From assembly GCA_039090855.1 (NCBI GenBank), contig CM076997.1:169600709-169664708 (forward strand): DNA of 64,000 nt. Reading direction: 5' to 3'. Under the pieces are notes generated by a model. The model ran no database searches. It was not told where the DNA came from and saw nothing but the letters and a program-made list of their open reading frames with translations. Source of the stretch: Macrothele yani (taxonomy: Eukaryota > Arthropoda > Arachnida > Araneae > Macrothelidae). This document shows, piece by piece, positions 1-10,619 of the stretch. Positions within the stretch are counted from its first letter, which is position 1. Each line of letters starts with the position of its first letter. The translations under genes were made by a program, and so were the position numbers.

Positions 1-446
1 GAAAATATGTAAAAAATGTACATTGCGTAAATTATGTACCTATCTGAAATAAAATCATAATCACCTATTGTTTGGATTGTTTACTTCGAGTGCGAATCAT
101 CAGTGGCTTATCTACAATCATGAATATACAGCAATATGCGCACTGTGAACTATATGATCATATTTGTTCTGGAATTTAAATTTGCTGAATAAAATTTTGT
201 ATTCTTGCGAAATCCGGTATGTCTCAACATCTGTGTAGGAGCTTCAATGATGAGAACTCCTTCAGAATTCCAAAATATTGTTACAGATTCCGTTTTCTTC
301 TGAAGGTCACGCGGTGCTAGCACCTAAGTATCTACGTAATCAATCAATCAGCTGCTCACTGCGTACAGTCAATGTTGAGTGAGAAATTGAAAACTGCTAC
401 TCACAGAAATCTTGATTAAGAAACCTCAGTTCTTTGTATATATATA
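1..446. other. No recognisable gene
   Basis: AT-rich sequence without a long open frame or a recognisable repeat. It ends in a short TA run that served as target for the Tc1-type element starting at 447. Confidence 0.6.
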
Positions 447-519
447 CACTGAAGAGCAATTGAATTAGATATACCTGTCTAGTAACGTGTAGCACCACCT
501 TTCGCCCTGATGAAGCGAC

Positions 520-990
520 AAGACACCGGAAGCGTTGGGAAGCCATACGGATCCATGACCCCCGAACAAGCTCCCACAGTTCACGAAAATTTTATGGAAG
601 GGGTCAAGCCCTCGAACATCTCTCTCGATGGCATCCCAGATGTGCTCGGTGGTATTGACGTCAAGTGACGTAGCTGTCCAAGGAAGCTAGGTCACGTAGC
701 TGGCCAAGGAAGCTAGGTCACGTCGGTGGAGTGTTCATCAAACCATTCGGACACCATTCGGGAGCGATGTCACGGTGCATTTTCTTGTTGCAGGATGAGG
801 TTCCCAGTAGGATGTTGAAGACGCACTAACGGGAGCAAATGGTCCTCCAGAATATCCCGGTAACGTTGACCTGTGAGGGACGATGTCACACGTACAAGGG
901 GTCCCATTTTAGTCAGCGTAAATAGTGCCCAGACGAGAATGCCACCCCCATCAGTTTGAAGAGTACCCTGCTGGCAAGAAGGATCCATCG
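520..990 (-). pseudogene. Tc1-A transposase, C-terminal half (broken)
   Basis: An open minus-strand stretch (988-770) matches the Tc1 DDE core around the second catalytic residue, with the motif LQQENAP. Most Tc1 transposases have QDN here, so the second catalytic aspartate is replaced by glutamate. Below about 770 the frame is disrupted, and the region of the third catalytic acid is degraded, partly by a local tandem duplication at 665-726. The protein is cut from its N-terminal half by the gypsy insertion. I regard it as dead. Confidence 0.8.
665..726. repeat. 31 bp tandem duplication inside Tc1-A
   Basis: Two adjacent near-identical copies of a unit containing CCAAGGAAGCTAGGTCACGT lie inside the transposase remnant. 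The duplication adds to the disruption of the coding region. Confidence 0.75.
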
Positions 991-1560
991 TGTAACGTAT
1001 ACTCTAGATTCAGTTTCCTTTTGATTTTACTATCTCTCGTTATTTTATTTTCCTATGTAAATTATCTCCTTACTTAACGAGATGTTATTTCTCCCGCTGA
1101 ATGATATCTGGCAATGAGTGTAAGTCATGACGTGGTGGTAGGCAGTATAAATAGGCGCGTTCAACGATACCAAAAAGAGCTTTTTGTTGATGTGCGTAGG
1201 GAGAGCTTTGTTTTATGTGTAAAGAGATCTTCGTTTGGTGTAAAGAGAGCTTCGTTTATGTGAGAGGAACTTCATTATATGTGAGAGCCAGATATCGAGT
1301 AGTTGTGTGACCTGTGAAGTGAGTGTGGATAATACCAGGAGTTTCCCTAATAAAAGGTTTTCTTAGTAAGTACGTTTTTCTCAGTTCATAGTGTTGTCAG
1401 ACCTCTGTCTGGCTGTTAGGTCTCTTTCATTAAGTGTTACTATTAACAACCAGCATAAGACTTTATTCATCATAAATCACTACTACTACAACGTTACTAG
1501 CAGTTAAGCTTATTCATTAACAATTACTACAACAACCAGTAAGAAACGGTATTCATTATA
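991..1560 (+). repeat. 5' LTR of the gypsy element
   Basis: Starts TGTAACG and ends ATTATA, so termini are TG...TA. A TATA-like box TATAAATA lies at 1146-1153 and a polyadenylation-like AATAAA at 1349-1354, consistent with a U3-R-U5 layout. Its partner is at 7791-8360. Confidence 0.95.
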
Positions 1561-1562
1561 AT

Positions 1563-1574
1563 TGGCGCCCGAAC
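1563..1574 (+). promoter_or_regulatory. Primer-binding site
   Basis: TGGCGCCCGAAC begins two bases after the 5' LTR. The leading TGG pairs with a tRNA CCA end, and the 12 bases resemble the tRNA-Lys type of primer site. The tRNA identity is inferred, since only 12 bases fit. Confidence 0.75.
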
Positions 1575-1609
1575 TTTTTCTGAACACGAGGTCTTGACAA
1601 TTATTACCC

Positions 1610-2773
1610 ATGTCTTCTTTACCTGAGACAACTTCAATATTTCACCCTAAGGCAAGTTTCGGTGGTGATGGGATTAATTTCGACCATCTGCAAGAAGCCT
1701 GTGGGGCTCACTTTACTGATAATGATTTCCAAGTGCCCAGGCATTCTTCACAATTTCGTAATTCACCAGCTTCTTATTACTCTGAGTCGCGGGTCGTACC
1801 TAAGGGATTTCAATCCTCTCAGAGAAGCAGAATGCTTGCCCATTTCGTGCCGCATGCAGGAACAATTCATTTCAATGGTTTGGAGGGGTCCTTAAAATTT
1901 CTTGAGGAGCTGGAGGATCATTTTGATCTATACAATATTCCTCCAGACTGCAAAGTGCAAATAGCAGGCACTTGCTTGAAAGATACCGCTAAGACCTGGT
2001 ATCGGCAGTAGAGGGTGTCGAACCCGGATTCTCATTATGAGAATTTCCGAGCAGAATTTTTGGAAGTCTTTCCTTTCGGCCTCAGTCGAGCTAGCCTTGC
2101 ACAACAACTTTTTTCTCGTCAGCAAGGACTCAACGATAGCCCTGTTGCATTTGCTTTAGAAACAATACGCTTGTATAACTTATGGGATCCACATGCCAGT
2201 CATGTCGACATGTTGGACACCCTATTGCAACAGCTCGATCCATTTCTACAAAATTTTCTTGAGGTCCGACCCCCTGTTACAATTCATGAATGCCTTCGCC
2301 TCATACGAACGTATGAAGAGCGATATAGCAAACATGGTCCAACTCAACTTGCTCGGGCACCCCGCGAGGCTTATTACGAACATCCTCAGCAGCATAATAG
2401 GCCTAATGACTTTCAACGCGAGCGTACGCAGGTGCAAGTCCAAGCATCATACGTTCCACCGCATAGAAGAGTGGTACACCAACCGCGAGTTTCTAATCAA
2501 TTTTCTGGGTACCGTACAAATGCACAGTATGCTCGACCCCGTTCCAATTCGCAGCATTCGGAACGTTTTCATGCTCAGGGCAATGATGATTTTTCTTCCC
2601 GTGCTGAGGGAAGAAGTAATAGAAATGAAATTTTCAACAGACATGCGGAGTTCCCGCAACAATTTTCACGCATTTTTCCTCATCGTGAAAACTTTCCCGA
2701 TACCCGGCAGGGCCGAGGTTTCAGACCGCATGATAATACAACCAGGAATCCTTTAAACTTCCAAAGGAAGTAG
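1610..2773 (+). pseudogene. gag: Gypsy Gag (one premature stop)
   Basis: A Gag-like frame starts at ATG 1610 and ends at 2773, interrupted in frame by a TAG at 2009-2011 that follows a Tyr-Arg-Gln tract. The capsid-like middle contains LEELEDHFDLYNIP and AKTWYRQ. After the stop the product is rich in Arg, Gln, Asn and His, suiting nucleic-acid binding, but I see no CCHC zinc knuckle. The 3' end overlaps pol by about 37 nt in the -1 frame. The internal stop would truncate Gag at 133 residues. Whether it is an inactivating mutation or a sequence error cannot be told from one copy. Confidence 0.85.
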
Positions 2774-2816
2774 AACAAGGGTCGGTACTGCTTCCTGATA
2801 CCAAGCATTCTGACCC
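2752..2816 (+). promoter_or_regulatory. Probable -1 ribosomal frameshift signal at gag/pol overlap
   Basis: In the gag frame the sequence reads T TTA AAC (2752-2758), the canonical X XXY YYZ slippery heptamer. After a 7-base spacer, GGAAG (2766-2770) can pair with CTTCC (2791-2795). Inside that loop GGGTC (2779-2783) can pair with GACCC (2812-2816), an H-type pseudoknot layout. The pol frame is open from 2737, so slippage by -1 enters pol without meeting a stop. The heptamer and complementary segments are seen directly. Frameshifting itself is inferred from their arrangement. Confidence 0.75.
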
Positions 2817-5800
2817 TAAAACAGTATTAGTGACTGTCCAAACTCCTCAGTTGCCTGATGTGTTCTTGACAATTGAAGATATTATTGTCGAGACAAAGTT
2901 CGACACTGGTTCTGAAATATCAGCCCTAAATACGAAGTTTTGCACTGAAAATTTTTCTGCTATACACGTTCAGCCTGCGACGCAGTATTTGCGAGGTGCA
3001 AATAACGAAATATTCAGTATCACAGGAACTGTCACATTATCTCTAGGGCTGGGAAAGGCCCGTTTTACGCATTCTTTCCTGCTCATAGACGAACTACCTG
3101 TTAAATGTCTGATAGGTATGGACTTTATCAATACTTTTCAAGTCACCCTGAATTTCGTACAACATGTTATTTCCTTTCCGGAACCTGTCGAAGTGATTCC
3201 TACGGATCCTATAGACATAACGAGTTTGTTACTAAGTAATCAACTGAATGAGAGGCAACGAAACCAGCTTTCTCTACTTTTGCAGGAAAGCCATGGTTTA
3301 TTTTCTGATCAACCTGGTTTCACACAGGTGGTTTATCATGTCATTGACAATGATGGTTCGAAACCGATAGCGACGAAACCTTACCCTTGTGCTCCCCATA
3401 AAAAACAGGAAATGCAACGTCAAATTTCCGAGATGATTAAACAGGGCATAATAAGGGAATCAATAAGCGCCTGGTCTGCTCCTGCCTTTTTGGTGCCAAA
3501 GAAACAACCCAATGAATTTCGTTTCGTGACAGATTTCTGCAAGCTAAAACAAGTCACGAAAACGATCAATTATCCACTACCTGTCATGTCGCATATTTTG
3601 CATGACCTATCGTCAACTAAATGGATGTCAACCTTGGATTTGGCGAGTGGATATTGGTAGGTGGCGGTACATCCAGACTCCGTCGATAAAACAGGCTTTG
3701 TGACTCCTTTTGGGGCTTATGAATACTTGCGTATGCCCTTTGGACTAGCTTCTACACCTGCTACTTTCCAAAAGCTTATGGATACGGTTCTCAGACCTGT
3801 TCTAGGTCCCCATGTGCATGCATATTTGGATGACATTATTATCACATCAGAGACTTTTGACGAGCACCTTTCTCTGCTCAAACAGGTGTTCCAACTTATA
3901 TACAATGCTGGCTTGACGCTAAAACCTAGTAAATGCCAGATAGCGAGGGACGAGATTGTATATCTGGGGTTGAAAATCACTCCCCACGGCTTATTTACGG
4001 ATAATGAAAAAATTAGGCCTATTGTTGACTTTCCTCTGCCTAAAACAGCAAAAGAACTATCACGCTTTCTGGGAATGACCGGATGGTATCAGCAGTTCGT
4101 CTCCGCTTATGCTACAATCTGTGAGCCATTGTATGCTTTGAAACGTAAATACAAGAAGTTTGTTTGGATACCTGAGGCTAACGCTGCATTTGAAGCACTA
4201 AAGTCTGCGTTGACTCAGCCTCCTGTATTAGCTTTCCCAGATCATACTAAGGATTTTGATATTTATACTGACGCATCCGGAGTTGGTCTTGGTTGCGTTT
4301 TGTCACAAGCTGGGCATCCAATAGCTTTTGCGTCCCGTACTTTAGCCAAAGCTGAACGCAATTATTCAGCTACGGAACGTGAATGTCTAGCTGTAGTGTA
4401 TGCTCTTTACAAATTTCAATGTTATCTTAACGAATTGACAGTTAACATAATTACGGATCATTCTGCCTTTCAGTATTTGAATTCTGCTAAGCACCTATCT
4501 AAAAGACTTATGAAGTGGGCTCTTAAGTTACAAGAGAGCAATATCAAAATTTCGTACCAACCAGGTCATAAGAATCAATTACCGGACGCATTGTCTCGCG
4601 TCCCGATTAGTGGGGTTCCCACAGAAACTACTCCTGGATGTCAGCCTTTACTTTTAATAGCTGATATAACATCCAGAGAGCAGATAATGGCAGAATTAGT
4701 AAATGATCCAGATTTTGGGGATATTTTTAATTTTTTGCTTGCGGGTTCACCACAGCAAAGTGATCCTTCTCTGGCTGGGAGGTCACAGCATTTTGAAGTC
4801 ATAGAGGGTCTTCTTTACTATACGAAATCTCGGACTACTAGGGCAGAGTTTCGCCCATGTATTCCGCGAACCCTTAGAATGGCCCTTTTAAACGAATTTC
4901 ATGACAAACCTATTGCAGGCCATTTAGGTATTCGCAAGACCCGTTGTAAATTGCGGGATGTTGCCTATTGGCCTGGCATGTACCAAAGTGTGCTCGCATA
5001 CGTTCAATCATGTCACTTGTGTCAGATTAATAATTACCGTAATGTAAGACCGGCCGGTCACTTGAAATCTAGTTCAAGTTCTCATGTTTTTGATATTATT
5101 TCAATAGATTTATTGGGACCTTATCCTTTATCTGTTAAAAACAAAGCTCGTTACGTTTTAGTATTAACTGATATTTTTTCTAAATGGGTTGACGTTTTTC
5201 CCATTAAAGCCGCTACGGCGGAAATTATTTGTAATGTATTTTTAATGAAGTATTCTCTAGATACGGTGCACCTAATAAAGTAGTTTCGGATAATGGTCCC
5301 CAATTTATTTCTGACATTTTTGAAAGAATGTGTGCGAGACTACACATTAAGCATAAATTCATTTTCCCATATCATCCCCAGAGTAATCCTGCGGAACGAG
5401 TAAACCGCACGCTAGTTAAAATGATTGCTACATTTGTCATGGATCATCACGAGCGGTGGGATGAACATCTTGAGCTTTTTTCGTTCGCCCTCCGCTCGTC
5501 TGTTCACGAATCTACTAAATTTACTCCTGCAGAACTTTTTTGGGTCGCAAAATTAAGACACCTTTTGAAAATTTAACGGGGATTATCGACGAACTAAACC
5601 AGCGACCAACTCTGCAATCAGTACAGAAAAAGCTCGTGTTGCAATGATAGGAGCACAAGCGGCTCAAGCAAGATACTATAATACTAGGCGTAGGGAACCA
5701 GATCTTGTCGTTGGAGATCTCACTCTCGTGGAAACGCACTTCCAGTCTTCTGTTTCTCATACTTTAGTGAAGAAATTTGCACCCAGCTACGAAGTTCCAT

Positions 5801-6639
5801 ATCGGGTGGCAAATGTGTTTGAAAATAACATTATTCTTGAAAAACCTGACAATCAATTTCAATACGTACACGTTGCTCAGTGTCGCAAATATCATGAACG
5901 AAATATCGATTTTATCATCAACCCTACTCAACCTTCTGTTCCACAGACTCAAGAGTCTATATCTCACGATCAACCTCCAGAAAATTTGGACGAACCGACA
6001 AACATTTTTGAAGAATCTCCAGTGATTTTTTTCTTCACCCTACCCTCCTCAAGACGGGCTTCCAAACACGCAACCTGATTCTCCCATAAGACGAAGGCTC
6101 GAATCAAGTTCTTCAAATTCTAGTATCGTTCCTTTCCTCCAACCATTGCCAAGACTGTTTCTGCACCATTCCCTAATAACTCTGCACCAACACCAGCTCC
6201 TACTTCCTTGAATACCTCGTCAGAGAGTATTCCTATAGGCAGAAATAAACATCACCCTGCACGACCACTAACTTACAGCAGCGACTCAGAGTCATCAAAT
6301 ATTTCTGATTTATCAGATATAGTCAATAGTTTGACGATTCCTAAACGTCAGACACAAATTACCAACCGTCCAGCAACACCAAAAGCTGGTCGAAAACGTA
6401 ACTTGTCTCCCCAATCTGCTTCGCCGCAACAGCGCCGAAGGCAGAGATCCTTGCATCCGCGCCCGGGTTTCGCCCCTGGAACCTACGCTCAGGACAAACA
6501 GGGCCGATGCCTGCTTCTACTCTCATGCCCAGAGGTAGAAAGCGAAAACAAACGATGTGACCGGAGCCACGTCCCTTCAAAAGAATGCTGGAAGGACAAC
6601 ACGGGCCCCAGCACAAAGGGACTACATATCAAAAGCCTG

Positions 6640-6975
6640 GGGGAGCCCGTTCCTGTCAGCCGCAGGGATTTCCGGACCGACAGACTTCAGCCGTTCCTGA
6701 CCGTTCCCGTCAGCTGCAGGGATTTCCCGACCGTTCCTGTCAGCTGCAGGGATTTCCCGACCGTTCCTGTCAGCTGCAGGGATTTCCCGACCGACAGACT
6801 TCAGCCGTTCCTGACCGTTCCTGTCTGACGCAGGGATTTCCTGACCGACAGACTTCAGCCGTTCCTGACCGACGGACTTCAGCCGTTCCAGACCGACGGA
6901 CTTCAGCCGTTCCTGACCGACGGACTTCAGCCGTTCCTGACCGTTCCTGTCAGCCGCCGGGATTTCTTGACCGAC
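6640..6975 (+). repeat. In-frame 24/30 bp minisatellite in the Pol tail
   Basis: Alternating tandem units, one of 30 bp containing TTCCTGTCAGCTGCAGGGAT and one of 24 bp containing CAGCCGTTCCTGACCGACGG. Both lengths are multiples of three, so one frame (6585-7097) stays open and encodes recurring GFPDR, SAVPDR and SCQLQ blocks. This lies downstream of integrase and is more GC-rich than its surroundings. Confidence 0.88.
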
Positions 6976-7272
6976 AGACTACAGATGTTACAGATCCATT
7001 CAAGTCTTTGAAAAGATCTACGCCACCTGAATTTACCAGTCCGATTAGGCCTGGAAAACGTTATCGTACTAGAGTTTTTTATGCGTCCTCGAGATAAGTA
7101 AGTTCTCGTGGACAGGTTCTTTTCTCCGTTTGTTGTTTTTCCTGCACGACCAGTTGGCGTGTCAGAATTTTTTTTTTCGTGTGGGCCTATCATTCTTTTT
7201 GTGTATATATGTGTTTTTTTTTTATATTTCTTCTATGTCCATCTACTAATCCAAATTTTTTTTATATATATC

Positions 7273-7510
7273 TATGTGCGTAGGGATAAAATAATGAAAA
7301 TTGTTACTGTTAGGCAGCTACAGGCAATCTTCGCTGCTGATACAGTCGGTTTGTATTCAACGATAATATGTGGACGTCATTTGAAATTTATATATATGTG
7401 CGTAGGGATAAAATAATGAAAACTGTTACTGTTAGGCAGCTACAGGCAATCTTCGCTGCTGATTCAGTTGGTTTGTAATCAACGCTAATAGGAAGACGTA
7501 ATTTGAAATT
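7273..7510. repeat. 122 bp tandem duplication in gypsy 3' untranslated region
   Basis: The stretch from TATGTGCGTAGGGATAAAAT at 7273 recurs at 7395 with a few substitutions, two units in tandem. No coding function is evident. Confidence 0.88.
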
Positions 7511-7775
7511 AAAAAAGTGATTCCTGCTAGGCAGAATAAAAGTAAGGTATGCCGATGCAGGTTTGTATTGTTCAAGTATATAAAGTGTTTCCTGCTTCAC
7601 AGGCAATTGCTGCGGTCACAGATTTCTTGATTTTGTCGTGCCAAGTTTGTTATTGTACATACTGCTGCCACCAAAACAAACAAAAAAAAAGGACGATAAA
7701 CGTCAGTCAGCAAGTGCAAGACTACACTCCAAAATGTGATAGGTTTTTCGACAACAACAAAAAAAAAAAAAAAAA

Positions 7776-7790
7776 TTAAGGGGGAGATGA
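7776..7790 (+). promoter_or_regulatory. Polypurine tract
   Basis: AAGGGGGAGATGA directly abuts the 3' LTR and follows an A run. This is the expected place for the plus-strand primer of an LTR retrotransposon. Confidence 0.85.
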
Positions 7791-8360
7791 TGTAACGTAT
7801 ACTCTAGATTCAGTTTCCTTTTGATTTTACTATCTCTCGTTATTTTATTTTCCTATGTAAATTATCTTCTTACTTAACGAGATGTTATTTCTCCCGCTGA
7901 ATGATATGTGGCAATGAGTGTAAGTCATGACGTGGTGGTAGGCAGTATAAATAGGCGCGTTCAACGATACCAAAAAGAGCTTTTTGTTGATGTGCGTAGG
8001 GAGAGCTTTGTTTTATGTGTAAAGAGATCTTCGTTTGGTGTAAAGAGAGCTTCGTTTATGTGAGAGGAACTTCATTATATGTGAGAGCCAGATATCGAGT
8101 AGTTGTGTGACCTGTGAAGTGAGTGTGGATAATACCAGGAGTTTCCCTAATAAAAGGTTTTCTTAGTAAGTACGTTTTTCTCAGTTCATAGTTTTGTCAG
8201 ACCTCTGTCTGGCTGTTAGGTCTCTTTCATTAAGTGTTACTATTAACAACCAGCATAAGACTTTATTCATCATAAAACACTACCACTACAACGTTACTAG
8301 CAGTTAAGCTTATTCATTAACAATTACTACAACAACCAGTAAGAAACGGTATTCATTATA
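7791..8360 (+). repeat. 3' LTR of the gypsy element
   Basis: Same length as the 5' LTR, with about five differences seen by eye, for example CTCC versus CTTC near the start. It is followed by the target duplication ATCG. Confidence 0.95.
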
Positions 8361-8364
8361 ATCG

Positions 8365-8920
8365 CTTTATGTGGTTTGCGCCGTACTCGTATCCTGCCAT
8401 CCGCATGTACCAACGTGAATCTTGACTCATCAGTCCAGGCAACATTTTCCCACATGTCTAGGGTCCAGTGGCGATGTTCCCGCGCCCATGCTTATCTTTG
8501 CACCCTGTGATGTGCGGTCAGCAGAGTGGGACGATGGTTTCTGTACTCCATAGCGAGGAGACGGTTAGGGATGGTGTGGCTGCTTGCACGTTTTTGTGCA
8601 CTAGCGTTAAATTGCCGAGTGATTTCTTGTACTGTGGCCCGTCTATCTGCTGTTACAATGCGAGCTAGCCGACGATGACCCCGCTCATCCACACGCTGTT
8701 GTCCACGGCAGTTGGCTCTTGCAGGAATGGTTTTACCGGATTCGATGTATTCACGGTGCACCCGTGGCACAGCGGCTCGTAAAAATCCCAGTGCATGCAC
8801 GACTTCCGAGATGGAGTGACCCATTCGTCGGGCCCCGATAATTTTCCCACGATCAAATGCGGTTAGATCCTTCGTCTTACCCATACTGCGTCCGACTCTT
8901 ACTGATTCCCGTCGCATCAC
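8365..8920 (-). pseudogene. Tc1-A transposase, N-terminal half (broken)
   Basis: A minus-strand frame (8920-8492) encodes a helix-turn-helix start with LTAFDRGKIIGARRMGHS and the second Tc1 DNA-binding helix region. A frame change near 8490 leads into the DESRFTLVHADGR segment with the first catalytic aspartate, which stops at the gypsy target duplication at 8364. It continues in the C-terminal half at 990-520. The frame change and the gypsy insertion make it inactive. Confidence 0.85.
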
Positions 8921-9758
8921 TCCTTATATTGTCGGATCGCTGCATACGTCATGCCGTTTCCGTTTACGGGGCCGCCCACAGCGCCACATTTGCACAATGC
9001 CAGCTGTCTCTAATTCAATTGCTCTTCAGTGTATATTATATATATATCATCGTTACCATCAAAATATTATCAATCCACTGCTGAGTTCATGTCTCTCCGA
9101 ATTTCTTCTACAACGGTCTGTCTTAATCCACTCTCTTCCATGTCACTCCGAAATACTTTCGAATTTCATTCACCCATCTCTCACATGGCCTTCTGGATTT
9201 TTTCATGTGCCTAGGAATCCAGTATAGTATTTCAATTTGTCTAACGGTAGTTAGTTCTTTTAACAATATGTCCACCTCATTGCCATTTTAGGGATTTTAC
9301 CAATATTTTGATGTCATAAATTATTTTCATGTTTTCAATCCACGAGTCCCTCTTCTTATCTTTCTTGGTTACGCCTAGAACGCATCTCTCCATACTTCTT
9401 TGAGTTGCTCGCAACTTTTGTATGTCTTTTTCAATTAAGATCCATTTCTCTAATCCATAAGTAAGAGATGGAAGTATGCATTGATTAGAGACTTCTTTTC
9501 AAAATAATGATAATTTATCTTGAAAATTGCACCCTTTCTTCCAAAAACTCTCCTACCAAGTTTCATACACCTGTTATGTTTTTCTTGCAGTCCTCTTTTG
9601 ATATCTGTTGTACAAAGTCAATGTAGGTGTTGGTTACTTCTAGATTTTCCCCATCAACTTCCAAATTTTCAGTTCTTCTAAAAGCATTGTACATCAACTT
9701 AGCTTTCTGTAAGTTCAATTTTACACCCACTTCTCTACTCTTTAAGAACAAAAATATT

Positions 9759-10601
9759 TGGCTAACTTAATGCGCTGTAAGATATTTAAATTGAAGGCAC
9801 AAAATATACCCTAAAACTCTATGCGCATTCTTATCACTTTTGACGAAAACAAAGATATCATACCAGTGACAGCGGTAAATAGAACTCTTGAATAATGAAC
9901 CTAATTTCTTTTTTAATCTATGAAACATACAATTATTTCAATTACATATGATTCGCAAATATATATATATACAAGTCTTTTAAATTGTGAATTAAGAGGT
10001 AACTGCACAATATTCTAGGTGAAGTAAATGAAATCGCACACGCTATTGCAGTAATACAAACTAGTCTATTTCATTGAAACAAAAAGTTAATAGAAGGTAT
10101 TAAATTATGAAAAACCTTTTTCCTTTGGTTTTGTACGAACTTTCCGCATCTCATTATGTGTTCCAGTCTCTTGTCCAGAAAGTTAATCCGTATAGTGAAT
10201 TCAAGAAACACATTACACACTGTCACCGACAACACCATATGACCTCGCCACAAATACATTTGACACGCGCGATGCATTTCGGTATATCTCCTATACCATT
10301 ATCAAGCGGTTCTAAGTAGTGCTATAGTAAAGCACCTGGGTATTTATACCCCTCGATGCATATGATTGGCTGTCACGTCCTGTCAATGTCACCTGTGATG
10401 TCACACGTTGATTCGTCGTAACGAAGAGATTCGTTGACAATTTGCTGTAAGCCGACTGGTGGATCAAATTCAGAATTGTATCTGAGTGGATACGTCCCAA
10501 TTTCATTATTATTTCTCGCGTTATATTGAATCTTTCTGCTTTTTCGTTTATTTTGAGTTTTATTTTCCAATATAAGTTTCCATGGGTATGGAACTTCGAT
10601 A
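9759..10601 (-). repeat. PLE-1 left arm (3' end, sense)
   Basis: Reverse complement matches 13562-14386. It contains the end of the element's coding region, a TATAAATA-like motif in a short palindrome near 10340-10360, and a hammerhead-like hairpin at 10277-10306. Confidence 0.85.
10277..10306 (-). ncRNA. Hammerhead-like hairpin, PLE-1 left arm
   Basis: On the minus strand: CTTGATAA, one T, stem GGTATA, loop GGAGA, stem TATACC, then GAAA. This resembles a hammerhead ribozyme core (CUGANGA, stem II, GAAA) but has an extra U, A in place of a conserved G, and a spare base before the stem. Hammerhead motifs are known from Penelope-like elements. Activity is not shown. Confidence 0.35.
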
Positions 10602-10619
10602 TATCTTATTACAGTTGTC

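Larger units (their letters stand above)
2737..7097 (+). pseudogene. pol: Gypsy Pol (protease, RT, RNase H, integrase), frame-disrupted
   Basis: Domains in order: aspartic protease with DTGS near 2908; reverse transcriptase with the catalytic YLDD near 3825; RNase H with YTDAS near 4265; integrase with an HHCC zinc domain (HLGIRK, CHLCQ) near 4900-5030; and a DDE core (first acid in SIDLLG near 5105, second in SDNGPQF near 5290, glutamate in PAERVNR near 5395). A TAG at 3658-3660 interrupts RT after the GYW motif. Frame changes lie near 5258, 5540 and 5625, and others in the tail near 6030 and 6140, several at A or T runs. The C-terminal tail is serine- and proline-rich and ends in a repeat region. 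The copy cannot make full Pol as read. Confidence 0.9.
991..8360 (+). mobile_element. Ty3/gypsy LTR retrotransposon, complete
   Basis: Two 570 bp direct repeats (991-1560 and 7791-8360) enclose a primer-binding site, gag, a pol with protease, reverse transcriptase, RNase H and integrase in gypsy order, and a purine-rich tract just before the 3' LTR. A 4 bp duplication ATCG (987-990 and 8361-8364) marks integration into the Tc1-A transposase. By eye the LTRs differ at about 5 of 570 positions, so the insertion is recent. The coding region nevertheless has two premature stops and several frame changes. No envelope-like frame (signal peptide, membrane segment) was seen after integrase. Confidence 0.96.
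447..9031 (-). mobile_element. Tc1/mariner-type transposon (Tc1-A), split by a gypsy LTR element
   Basis: The two ends carry a 23 bp inverted repeat: CACTGAAGAGCAATTGAATT at 447 and its reverse complement ending at 9031. TA dinucleotides flank both ends, the Tc1/mariner target duplication. Without the gypsy element inserted at 991-8360 and its 4 bp duplication, the transposon is about 1.2 kb, a normal Tc1 size. The transposase reads on the minus strand, N-terminal half right of the gypsy element and C-terminal half left of it. The gypsy element is therefore the younger insertion. Confidence 0.92.

Noticed and set aside
6640..6975. Regular short repeats suggesting a CRISPR array
   Set aside because: Units are contiguous without unique spacers, in frame, and part of a retrotransposon in a eukaryotic genome.
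5644..7097. Possible envelope gene of the gypsy element
   Set aside because: The region continues the integrase C-terminus into a Ser/Pro-rich tail and a minisatellite. No signal peptide, cleavage site or membrane segment is visible.
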